Origin: Varroa destructor
Lineage: Eukaryota > Arthropoda > Arachnida > Mesostigmata > Varroidae
Reading direction: 5' to 3'
DNA: 64,000 nucleotides
NCBI RefSeq assembly: GCF_002443255.2
Contig: NW_019211457.1
Span: forward strand, 31,549,309 to 31,613,308
The notes under the pieces were generated by a model. The model searched no databases, had not been told where the DNA came from, and saw only the letters and a program-made list of their open reading frames with translations. Numbering within the stretch: position 1 is the first letter of the stretch; each line of letters begins with the position of its first letter. This document shows positions 54,678-64,000 of the stretch, piece after piece. Made by a program: the position numbers and the translations under genes.

Positions 54678-57600
54678 CTGAAAAAATAGAAAAAAAATGC
54701 CATCACTAATGAGAGCGAATATAAAGTTAAATGCAAAACCCATTTTCCCTGTAAACAGCCCGACATTTAGAGCATACAATACGTGGCCACGACAATTTAC
54801 CTTATATGGTATCGTTTTTGAAATTATCCTGTAAAAACACATGTGTAATTATTATTTCATATCAAAATCATTGTGGCTTTGCAATATGGTACAATCCAAT
54901 AAACTTGTAACCGATGCCCACAAGTATCATAGACAAAATTGACCCCGTCGCTAATAGCCACTATATGATACTTTCGTAACATCATCGTCCGCGCCATCTA
55001 TAGACATAAACATAAACTAGACAAGTGTCCATTAGGCAAACTGTACGGCATCGCTACTCACAATGCACAATAAAACGCTTGTGGTAACAACGTTTAGCTG
55101 TGAACTAGTTGAACCGTCACGCCAAAGGCAACGCAGCCGCTTAAAACGAAGTTGTTATAAAAAAACGTGGAGAATGCCTAGTGGGATGGCGTGGGATGTT
55201 CGTGGAAATGCGGACATCGTAAATGGTACCATACAGGTCTTTGCCCACCCATTTATTATCATGTCCAATGAAAGGCAGCAGCATATACTCGTTGGCGTAT
55301 GCAAGAAGTGGCAGTCATAGCGACGATGGCTGTTCTCGCAGTAGACCGTGGTAGCAAAAGTGCTGCGGTGAAATCGCCTGGGAATTATTTACCCCTTGCA
55401 CAAGCTTTCTCGCGTTTGCCCATACAACCACCCATCCTTAACGGAGCTTTACCCTTTCATTGATTCAGACTTGTGTGAGAAAAGATCCGCCTCACATTTG
55501 CTTAGTGTTACAGGATACGTATTACTTACCACTTTCCTTCACTTCGATTCGTTGCCATTAACCCCGTATAGCGCGCAATACAGAAACTATGGCAAGGCAA
55601 TGATGAAGAGAGAAGGCGTTGTGTCAAATATAGTTATTTTTCTTTCTATACCGTTTGACCTTTTTTTTTGCCCACATGTGAAACATTCTTGCCGACCTTC
55701 CAGCATTTCCCTCACTTGTGTCTTCACTCGTGTTAACGCGGCGAAATACAGGGGGTAGTTGTCAAGCAAACGCTCCCATTGGGCAAATTAATGATCAATC
55801 TAAGACACAGGGAAATACATCGCGAATCCTTCAATGTATATTTGTGCGTGAAGCTTGTTAACAGCGTCCCCCTCCAATTCATTCCTATCCCTGTAATATT
55901 CCCCTGTTCGAGTGCATATGTGTTGTGATAATACAAGTTTGCTTTCTTAGCAGTGACTTTTTTAAACCAGCAGAGATACATCTGTTTGCGTCTAATATAT
56001 TCAGTTTACCATCTAAATACATATAGAAGACAGGTTACTAATTCATTTCAGGAGTCTATTCAGTTATACAAGTATGAAGGCCAAGCGACCAGTTTTTGCA
56101 TTTGTTATTTCTTGCGTTCGCGTATATGACCGCATGTTCCGAAAACCAGTCTACATTATGTATCGACATGGTAAAATCTATGTCTAGATGACACCGCTGC
56201 TTTGCTAGTGTAGAAACCAAATTTGATGGTTTAATATTCACTTACCAACATTGTTGTACGTAGATCAAATTTGTGGAAGAACTGTGTGATAAATATGTGG
56301 ATTTCAAGGACGTTAGTAACATCCTTCCGCTCTACGTCTCGTAGAACGTCGATGAACCATTCGAAATGTTTATGCGAAGGACAAATCCAAAGGAAGTATA
56401 CCTGCAGCAAAAGCAGGCCGTGGTGATTAATGAGTTTGGCCTATTAGACACTTATGGAAAGCTACTATCTATACATGTTCAGCTATACATATTCTCTAGA
56501 CGATCCTAAATCAACATAAGTCATAGGCCATCGTTTTCAAATTGGAACGAAGAAGTTGCGTATGTACGTTATGATTTTCGCCACGAACATATAAACGTCC
56601 ACAATTACATTAGAAAAAGTAACATCCAATTTTTTGTTCTGGCTGAAATCAGGTATGTTCATTGTCCTGTATTATCGACCAAATTCTCAATCACTTCTTG
56701 CTCAATATGCTATTGTAGACCTAGAGAATAATATTAATTTCGGGCGGCTATCCAGAAGCACTGGATCCTGTACAATTGACTTTAAAAGGGGACAAACTAG
56801 TTTAATAGAGAACGTACCTTTTTGCAGGCCACGCCGGAATAACGATTCGTTGATGTTCCGAACACGAGGTCGTTAAGAATAGATGCATATGGGGTGACGC
56901 CTATGCCGCCTCCGACCATGACGGCTATTTCGAATTTGTACCTATGGAGAAGGAAACCGTACAGTGGTATAAAGAGCAGTTCAAACCTCCGTCCAGCAGT
57001 TCAGACCCCCCTGTTACATGCAGTAAGCTTTTCTTAGTCGCTGCCTTTTCTTAAAAAAAAGATGCTGACCCAGCAGCATAGACAGCATTTGCCCATGTCA
57101 ATATAAGTAGAAACGGCTGGCCATTCGAGTTCGTTCAAGTAGAACAGACATCTCCCTACTGACAAACCTTCTTACTGGCCATTTGAATGTTGCAGCTCGT
57201 CGAGAAAAAAAGCTCAATCCTTTTTGGCTAGGTTTCAATCATTCACGGTTTTTCACATAGGTTGCTTGTTGGCTTGAGCCAGGCTCGCTATCCGAACGCT
57301 CGTTTCACATCTAGTGGTTGATTGGTACAAATGCGACGCGGTTATTATCAAGCGTCTGCTATATCCACTACGTCTGTCACCATTTCCTTACCTTTCCTAA
57401 ACGTAGTTTCCCCCTAAACTACTACTGTTACAAGTAGTCATGCTGTAGGCTGAACGAACGCAGCAAGGCCCACCCTAGATTCCGGCGTGCAAATCGAGAT
57501 GCGAATCACTTACCAGTCTTGGTTGCCACCCCCGAACGGTCCCTCGAGACGGATCTTAGGAGCGGCCCGATCAGGCAGGTTGTTTGGATCGAAGTAGTTT

Positions 57601-60600
57601 CTTAGCTTCCACGTCCACGGCCCTTGCGCTTTGACGTGGACCGAAAGGAAGTTATCGTGCGGTGCCGAGGTCAGTGTCAGAGAGTGGTACTCGTTTGACC
57701 GGAAACCAGTACACGAGATGCGAGCCTACGAATAGTAGCGGGTTGTGTGAATATTGTGTGACAGCCAACAGAGCGGCAGCGGCAACGGCCGGGAGTAGAA
57801 ACAGGTATTGCAGGCGTTGAGGCAGTGGCCGGCGAAGGCGACAGTAGACGACAACGACGATGGTGAAGACAATAACAATGAGAGAATGGCAAAGAAAAAC
57901 AGAATGAGTAGAGGTCAAGTTGTTTGTTCGCTCCTTGGGGAGTTATCCAGGGAAGGTGGCACCGACAGCACGCATACATGAACGAACATATACAAACAAG
58001 AAAGACTCTACAGCCAAACAGGGGCGAGTAGTGGGCAACGAGCCACAACCAAAGACATCCGGGCAAAGAAGTCGTCACCAGCTTTGCTAGGACCCGTTTG
58101 ACCAGTCCATTGCCCGTCCGAAAGGACCTACTCTCGCTGCTTCCCTGCCACGTCCATTACTCCGGATCGGGTGACATCCAGCAAAGCGCCACTGGATTAG
58201 AATACGGGGCGACGCACGAAAACGGCTAGAAGTTCCCTTCGCTCTTACGGTTTTGCTCCGCCTTTACTGGCGCTATTTGCAGGAGCATCACACGTAAAGA
58301 ACTAACGTTTCGTTTTGTGGAAAAAAGGCCAAAGGCAACTAGGAAGCTACTCCCATAATATAGTATTGGCATGCTCGATTAGCTTGTCAGCTTCGCGTAC
58401 CTATTGTTGCTTGCCAACATAACGGATTTGGTTAACCCTTAGGGTGTGGCCAGTTTGCTAGAAGGTTGGCAGTACTGCATATGGCTGTTTTCTCAGCAGG
58501 CGAAATTATACTGTATATTTATGGTAAAACAAGTTCTATAGTTAAATTGGATAGAAAAAAATGTACGTACCCATTGACCCGAAAGGTATTTGAAGCTAGG
58601 CGGTCGAGCAAATTTTACCTTGGTGACATCACTGGGAAGTAAGTCTGTATCAAGTACCTCTAATTCCATGTATTTGGTCTGCAATGAAACGACTTTGTCC
58701 AGGATAAATATAATTCCGGGGATTATGAAGAAGATCCAAAACCGCGGACTCTGTGAAGCCAGCAAAAAACATAAATTGAGATAATCAAAAACTTATGCAG
58801 TTAAGGTGCTAAGTTACATTGATTAAGCCGGTCAAAAGAACAACGTGACATTAAGAAGCAAGACTAGCCCAGCCAGGATCCAAAGGAGAAACGCTAGGCC
58901 AAAGTAAAAAGAACTGCTGACACCAAGAAGAAAGGTGTGTAGCTACATTAGGCTTGAAAATAGTGTAATATGGAGAAACAGAAACGAGATGAGCCATTGT
59001 TCCTTTTGTCCTATTCATTTTAAAACAAAAAAAAACGTCAGACAGTTAAAACGACAATATAAAAAGCAAAAAAACGAGATTGAAGAAAGTAAAACGCTCA
59101 GCTTCTATGCGTTTGGACAAAGGGAGACGAGGGCAAATGAAGTTCTTGCTGTCGTGATGACGCAACAGCTCTGTTTTCTGTGGCCGCCAAGACGACTGAA
59201 ACGCGAGCTCTCGTCGAGGCAAGGCCGTAACTCGTTCAAAGCTGCCGGGACACATTAGAGAGTTACTGCCAGTTTGTCCAAGTCACGTTAGCTGGGTCGC
59301 GCCCTCGCAGCGATTAAGTATTAAGTTAAGGTTATGTGAACGTAAACGCTAACTGTCGGTTGTCAAGGAAAGCTGTTGCGATAGCAGACGGTCGGGCGTT
59401 GACGAGGTCGTTGGCAGACACGGCTGTTAAGGGGATTTGAGGAGAATTGAGTGGAGGTATAAGGGGAAGGGCAAGCTACCTGGTTAGAAGGTGAATGAGA
59501 GCTTAGAAAGGTAAGACAGAAACGGCACAAGGAAAAACGGGCGGATCGATTCTTACTCCAGTCAACTTGGCCTGACCATGAAGAAGACAGAGAATGTAGA
59601 ATAGGTAATAGAGCTTATGGGTCGACCAAAAGTAGCTGTACGCCTTGAGACGAATGCTTGTGTGAGCGAACACATAGATGACGCTGAGAACAGCATAGAG
59701 AAGAAGACCAGTCGTGCCCGTGATCGTCTGGAACACCCAGAAAGAAAACTGTGATTTGAAATCCGAGTCGAACTGCATTTCCCTTGTCATGCACCGCAGG
59801 TGCTCAGCCGGCTGGGTCGACACGTGGTAGAAGTTGATATAGTGCCCGATTGTGTGGATGACTGCAATACACGAGCGGATATAAGCATTATAGATCGAAA
59901 ATTCGACTCGGTAACAGCATCTATACTTGATATACCGCCTAGATGAAAGGCTGTAAAATGGCCAAGCAAAAAGCCTTTAAGAGAATAAAATATGGTATCG
60001 ACAGCTGATGTTTTTTCTTGAAATAAATAGCGCTTTATTAAGACGGCTTTTTTGAGTAGTTAAAGGCCAAAGCAGAATAACGGTCACGAGGCTTCTGTTT
60101 CACTCAAACATCTCTATAGTACTAGGAACATCTGTATCGGGAACGTCTACCACATGATCGTATTAAAAGGATACCTACTTGAAAATACAGCCCCGGTACA
60201 GGCGACTATTTTGTGGAACTGCACATGAGAGTCCAGCGGAATGTACTGCTGAATCGGAGTTTCTCGGATTTTCGTAATCAGATTGCGGCACATCGTCAGC
60301 AGAAGAACTGAGTAAGCAAACGAAAGCGAAGCGGCCGACCCTCTGGTGATCGCGATGCCAGCACCCATCACGTGCCGAAGATCCATGTGCTCGGCCTGAT
60401 AAGAATAGTCTGCAATAACGAGGAGAACGCAGCGTATGTTTGCAAAGTGAAATCGATATAAATTGTCGTATACAAATTAAATAACACCGCCATTTACGGA
60501 TTGTATATCGTGGGCTTATGTGGCCACGTCGTAAATTACTGATACGTTCGGTTCCTCCGTTACGACAAGTACTTTGACATACAGCAGCTTCCTTTATGGC

Positions 60601-63347
60601 TGATTAAGTGGCAAATAGTATTTATATCCGTACAAACTATTCAAGTGCCGGCATAATTCATTGAGGGGAAAATATAAATCAGGACAGGATTTCAAATACA
60701 TAAGATCGTGTATATCAAAAAATATTAGAGTATTATGAACTCTTTCTAAGGGTAGCGCCTCCTAGTAATGTGATTTTTTATTAAGTAAAGAAAATAACTT
60801 TAAAAAAAGAGCAGGATAAGATACAGGACAAAACAAAAGCAATAATACAAAAAATAACTTACGCGCTTATTTTAATCGAGAAAAAGCCGAGTTGCGAATG
60901 TGGACCAATATAATAAAATTTTAAATAACATAAGGCACATTTTGCGCATATTAAAGAAACGGTTCTATATTGCTAGATCTATATAGCTAAGCTCTATTAC
61001 CCAATTGTCAATTACTCGAAATCGGCTGTCATAGAAAGGCGACTAACCCGTTTTCAATTATTTGTAGCAATCGCGGAACATCATCCGCTTTGCAGTGGAT
61101 TCTAGCAATAGGCCTCTACCAAGTAACCCTTGTATTAATGAGTGAGGTCGCCTGAATCTGACGCTGATGATGGCGGTAAGGAAAAAGTAACCCCAGTGAC
61201 ATTGATAACATGTGCGTTGTTATTGCATTGTAACCGGATCATGACACGCTAGAACGAGCTGTTTAACGTTCAATATGCGTTTATGAGTGTATATAAATAT
61301 TAGGGTTCGCGCGGCAGGCAGTATGAATACTATATGGATATACCTATTTCGATAGCAATACCACTTTTATAAGTAGAAGGAGCAGTCTTCAACAAACCCA
61401 CAAATCGGTACGCTTTACGAACTACTGATTTCATCTGCGCTGATGCCGCTACCACAGCGTTCGAACTTCTAGCGTTAATGGAGTCGACAATGTTCCCTCA
61501 ATAGACATACCGACGGTCAGGTCTCCCACTTGAAAGTTGGGCTCAGCTACCTTCAGTCGCTCGGAATTCATCGATAGTAGTTGTGATCGTAGTTTAGTTC
61601 GCTTTATTATGAGTTATCTGTAAACGATCAAACGAGGCACCTGCTGCTAGGCAGCCGTCATCAACACGTATGGCATGCGACCAGCAAATATGTAAACATT
61701 TGCGGCAGATCCGTACGCAAATAATCCCAAGTTTTCCGTGTGACCAGCAAGGCGCGATTATCGGGTCGACATTCATCGACCGATCGACTGTTACCGCGCG
61801 AACCTCCTTCAGTCTCTGCCGTACACAAGCAGAGCAGAATGGGTGAGTCTGAGTGGAATACCCACTTCCCCGTAGCTCAGAGTTTATTAATTTATTTCCA
61901 TTTTGCAGCCGACATCTCTGCCGCTACTGGGTATCCATTAATACTTGGGTTGACCCGAAGCTTGGCCATTGCCCAACAAGCACTGATACGCAGTGAACTG
62001 TAATAGTTGACGAGTTTACAAGTTCGTTAGGTGATGAATGATCTCTGTCTACTTTTCCTGGAAGCGAGCCTTCTTGCCTCATATTTTAATGAGTGGCAAA
62101 TTCGTACGAATAAAGATAACCTTGTCGACGCAGTCGTCCAGCATATTCGGCGTGTCCAGCAGGACTGATTTCAGACAGACGCCTATTCTTGGACACTTGC
62201 AGCATATCTATGTAGAACGGATGCTTTATGACGTTTTTCGAAGCGCGTTTAAGCGATCCTGTAGGAAGGTTTTGTTGTTTTTGTCATAACAACAAGTTTT
62301 GTCCTGCGGACAGTGAACTTGCAGTTGCGTAATGTACTAGCTCAGACGAAATTGCTACATGGTTAGTGAAACACATAAAAACAGTATACATAATGGGGAA
62401 ATATATGAAATGATTTTAGTAATAATAATAACAGTCCTTTTAGCAAACTATTCCTATGTGTATTTCACTTACAAAAATAACGCTCGAAGAACAAGACAAA
62501 AGTGGTCACATAGAACACGAAGATGTAGAATATATGTTGGCGATTCTCTTCGAGAAAAGTGGTAATTTCATTCCATTTCTGAACTGCTTTAGATGGTCGA
62601 GGTTCGTGATTCTGAGGGATCTGAAACGACGTCATGCGCGCGACGTTTGTCGAGGTGTCCAAGAAGTTCTGGTTCGCCCCTGGAAAATTTTGCAATGAGC
62701 GCAAACCATACTCAAATAGTAAATATACGAAAAAGTTTGCAAAACCACATCAATTCCCATGAGATTGAAACCTATGATTCCAGGTCTCCAGCAATTGCCC
62801 TACGCCATCTCGGCGGACAGACCCTGTAGAATTAGACGTAAACCTGAATTTACGCCGAATGTATATGTACTCTCTGGTAACAGGTAGTTTTTCCGTGTTA
62901 TAACAGTTGTCTATTTAAAGTTTGAGTCATGAACCTCAAGAATTTTTTCATCTAATTTTACACACTGAGTAACTTCGACCAAGTCATTCGCTTAGGGGGC
63001 ATCAAACTAAATTCTATTCAAAAAGCTATACGTATGAGCCACCAGAACATTTAAGTTAGTATAAAAACGAACCCTTGCAATCAAGCCCAATCGCTATGAA
63101 GTCGCCACGGTACTCCTTCATAATAGCCTTGAAGTCATCGTAGTCCAGTCGGTCTTTATTCTCTAATCCAGCAGTAGCAAACATCCCCTGGATTATTTCC
63201 ATGGTCTGGTGCTCCGTAAGCGAATTTGCCTTAGCAATATCAACAAGTGAACGCAGCATTTTGGTCAACTCCTCCTTGTCAATAACTCCATTTCCATCAT
63301 TATCGCACATATCAAATATGATACGAAATTTGTCTTCGGATTTACCC
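54423..63347 (-). CDS. Duox: Dual oxidase (Duox), C-terminal part, nine exons, 5' incomplete
   Basis: Dual oxidase is a membrane flavocytochrome that moves electrons from cytosolic NADPH through FAD and two hemes to oxygen, making extracellular hydrogen peroxide; in arthropods it serves gut defence and cuticle or matrix cross-linking (family knowledge). Nine minus-strand exons (63073-63347, 62473-62679, 60179-60409, 59557-59861, 58571-58750, 57514-57725, 56818-56941, 56246-56401, 54423-54677) join in frame into 647 residues. In visible-fragment numbering: EF-hand loop 15-26; membrane helices from about 140; paired heme histidines H226/H240 and H319/H332, spaced 14 and 13 as in NOX enzymes; FAD motif around 412-422 ([11 protein letters not shown]); NADPH glycine motif 480-487 (GGGIGVTP); CGP 615-617; C-terminal aromatic end at 647. 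Full-length Duox is about 1,500 residues, so the peroxidase-like half and first EF-hand lie beyond the right edge. No frameshift or premature stop is seen. Identification is very secure. Confidence 0.97.
54678..56245 (-). other. Duox: Duox last intron (1,568 bp)
   Basis: Intron between the last two Duox exons, with GTAAGT donor and CAG acceptor. It contains chance open frames on the plus strand (55063-55320 and 55396-55758), neither of which shows a recognisable protein or flanking splice signals. Nothing else is seen in it. Confidence 0.85.
56246..56401 (-). CDS. Duox: Duox exon: central NADPH-binding domain
   Basis: 156 bp, exactly 52 codons, fragment residues 512-563. The acceptor is TTGCTGCAG and the donor G|GTAAGT. 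It begins [16 protein letters not shown] and ends [12 protein letters not shown], both near-invariant in animal Duox. It is missed by simple ORF listing because it has no internal start codon in frame near its 5' end. Confidence 0.97.
56818..56941 (-). CDS. Duox: Duox exon: NADPH glycine-rich motif
   Basis: 124 bp, fragment residues 471-511 plus one base completing Trp470. The acceptor is CTCCATAG and the donor G|GTACGT. It holds [13 protein letters not shown] (480 onward), the pyrophosphate-binding motif of the NADPH domain, followed by [16 protein letters not shown]. Phase 0 at the 3' end. Confidence 0.97.
56942..58570 (-). other. Duox: Duox introns flanking the FAD exon
   Basis: Two introns, 56942-57513 (572 bp) and 57726-58570 (845 bp), separated by the FAD exon 57514-57725. 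Both have GT-AG borders. The minus-strand open frames at 57652-58078 partly overlap the FAD exon in other frames and do not resemble a protein. Confidence 0.8.
57514..57725 (-). CDS. Duox: Duox exon: FAD-binding domain
   Basis: 212 bp, fragment residues 400-469. The acceptor ends in TAG and the donor is G|GTAAGT. It carries the FAD-binding [12 protein letters not shown] motif and the very conserved [15 protein letters not shown] and [12 protein letters not shown] stretches. Most Duox proteins have Phe where Leu415 stands and His where Asn410 stands (my recollection of the family); these look like ordinary lineage variation rather than damage. Confidence 0.97.
58571..58750 (-). CDS. Duox: Duox exon: last membrane helix and start of FAD domain
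   Basis: 180 bp, exactly 60 codons, fragment residues 340-399. The acceptor is GGCTTCACAG and the donor G|GTACGT. It begins [19 protein letters not shown] (last membrane helix), crosses to the cytosol and ends [11 protein letters not shown], the first strand segment of the ferredoxin-reductase-like FAD domain. Phase 0 at both ends. Confidence 0.96.
58751..59556 (-). other. Duox: Duox intron (806 bp)
   Basis: Intron with GTAAGA donor and CAG acceptor. The plus-strand open frame at 58935-59258 is Lys/Arg-rich and looks like chance. No other content recognised. Confidence 0.8.
59557..59861 (-). CDS. Duox: Duox exon: heme-binding helices
   Basis: 305 bp, fragment residues 239-339. The acceptor is GTGTATTGCAG and the donor A|GTAAGA. 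It supplies the other three heme ligands expected for the NOX core: H240 ([11 protein letters not shown]), 14 residues after H226, and H319 and H332 ([17 protein letters not shown]), 13 apart. It also holds the extracellular loop with QPAEHLRC and the FQTITGTTG helix start. The exon ends at LTG in phase 0. Confidence 0.97.
60179..60409 (-). CDS. Duox: Duox exon: membrane helices with first proximal heme histidine
   Basis: 231 bp, fragment residues 162-237. The acceptor is GTTATTGCAG and the donor A|GTAGGT. It contains the conserved [20 protein letters not shown] helix, the LLTMCRN stretch and [14 protein letters not shown]226 in FHKIV is the first heme ligand of its pair by position. The 2,063-bp intron upstream is the largest visible in the gene. 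Confidence 0.96.
60410..62472 (-). other. Duox: Duox largest visible intron (2,063 bp)
   Basis: Intron with GTAAGT donor and TTGCAG acceptor, phase 1. Mostly AT-rich with a more mixed stretch near 61400-62200. Short open frames at 61594-62289 show no recognisable domain. The exon sequences on either side join perfectly, so no Duox coding sequence is missing here. Confidence 0.8.
62473..62679 (-). CDS. Duox: Duox exon: linker and first NOX-type membrane helix
   Basis: 207 bp, fragment residues 93-160. The acceptor is TTTTCCAG and the donor T|GTAAGT. It starts [15 protein letters not shown], a well-conserved Duox stretch just after the EF-hands, continues through a charged cytosolic linker, then enters a hydrophobic helix ([16 protein letters not shown]) that begins the six-helix NOX core. 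The split codon at the 3' end becomes Tyr with the next exon. Confidence 0.95.
63073..63347 (-). CDS. Duox: Duox exon: calcium-binding EF-hand region
   Basis: First visible Duox exon, 275 bp, encoding fragment residues 1-91 plus parts of two split codons. The acceptor is TGTTACAG at 63348 and above. Residues 15-26 form a canonical 12-residue EF-hand loop (D15, D17, N19, D23, E26) that should bind calcium; a second, degenerate EF-like segment follows near [11 protein letters not shown]. In this family calcium binding here activates the oxidase. The donor reads G|GTTCGT, unusual at +3 and +4, but it is the only choice tried that keeps the frame into the next exon (CKG-ANQNF). The previous exon is outside the window. 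Confidence 0.95.
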
Positions 63348-64000
63348 CTGTAACAGAAATACACAAAAAAAACAGATAATTTTCATTAGATTAATAAGAA
63401 CATTAAAACATGTTATATACCAAATACTAACAGGTACGAAAAATTAGAGTCAACTTCTTGTAGCTACATATCGCTCCTTACGGCATATCATTGTTTAACA
63501 ACCACAAAGAAAGCCTAGCAAGCCTCGAAATTGTGCTATTGCATGCTGTGTGTAGTTGCACAATGTTCTGCTCAAGCGAGACGAACGGCAAATTCGGATC
63601 AGGTGGCATTCTTTCTAATATTATAATAATTTATATCTATCTTTATATATTACTAATTATCTAATATTATATTTTATTTAATATTAATTTGTAGTCTCCG
63701 GTCCTCGATTTCATAGTAAATGGCTGTACATATAACAAGAGGCATCACACGTGAATACTATTATAGAATAGGCTTACACGGCCGTATAAACGAGATCGTC
63801 GGTTAGCGAGCAAGACCCTGCGAGTTTTACGTGCCTTAACATTACCTTAAATGGCATGGATCTTAACTCTGTTCGTGAAGAGCTATCTAGTCTTCAAAGC
63901 GTATTTATGCAGTATATGGTAGGCAAATACGCCTACATGTTCAATGCTAGGCGGAATTATACGAATCCCTTTTTGTGCGTTCTCGACTATTTTACCCTGC
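63348..64000 (-). other. Duox: Upstream Duox intron, running off the window
   Basis: Sequence 5' of the EF-hand exon on the minus strand. Reading the minus strand I found no segment resembling the first EF-hand or the peroxidase-like domain. AT-rich around 63610-63690. Treated as intron. Confidence 0.6.

Noticed and set aside
57652..58078. Minus-strand open frames near the Duox FAD exon
   Set aside because: They are out-of-frame readings of the FAD exon and its upstream intron.
1..64000. CRISPR array, operon, prophage or bacterial insertion sequence
   Set aside because: No regularly spaced repeats, no packed co-directional open frames, and the one clear gene has spliceosomal introns.

Overview
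The window is metazoan nuclear DNA. It is gene-poor and rich in microsatellites, with no operons and no ribosome binding sites. Its one clearly recognisable gene is broken up by introns with GT-AG borders. That gene is a dual oxidase (Duox) of arthropod type. An arthropod is well supported by how the Duox protein reads. A mite or tick is only a guess and is not proven here.

Layout: (1) 1-14842 is mostly non-coding mosaic DNA with AT-rich and GC-richer patches; I see no exon there that I would call firmly. (2) 14843-15255, minus strand, is a probable internal coding exon of an unidentified Gly/Pro/Ser/Gln-rich protein, with a good acceptor, a good donor and one open frame of 137 codons. (3) 15256-54422 is about 39 kb with no confidently supported gene. 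It holds many TA, TG, TC and poly-C tracts, some hairpins, and a few weak exon-like stretches listed as findings. (4) 54423-63347, minus strand, is the C-terminal 647 residues of Duox in nine exons, ending at the real stop codon. The first visible exon carries a canonical EF-hand; the rest encode the heme-binding membrane helices, the FAD domain and the NADPH domain. (5) 63348-64000 is intron leading to the upstream Duox exons. The peroxidase-like half of the protein lies beyond the right edge.

The nine Duox exons join without any frame conflict (intron phases 1, 1, 1, 0, 0, 2, 0, 0), so the gene looks intact over the visible part. In the protein, calcium binding to the EF-hand region controls electron flow from cytosolic NADPH through FAD and two hemes to oxygen, producing hydrogen peroxide outside the membrane. 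I found no RNA gene, CRISPR array, intact transposon or prokaryote-style system. The other open frames are mostly statistical, lie in low-complexity DNA, or overlap one another on opposite strands.
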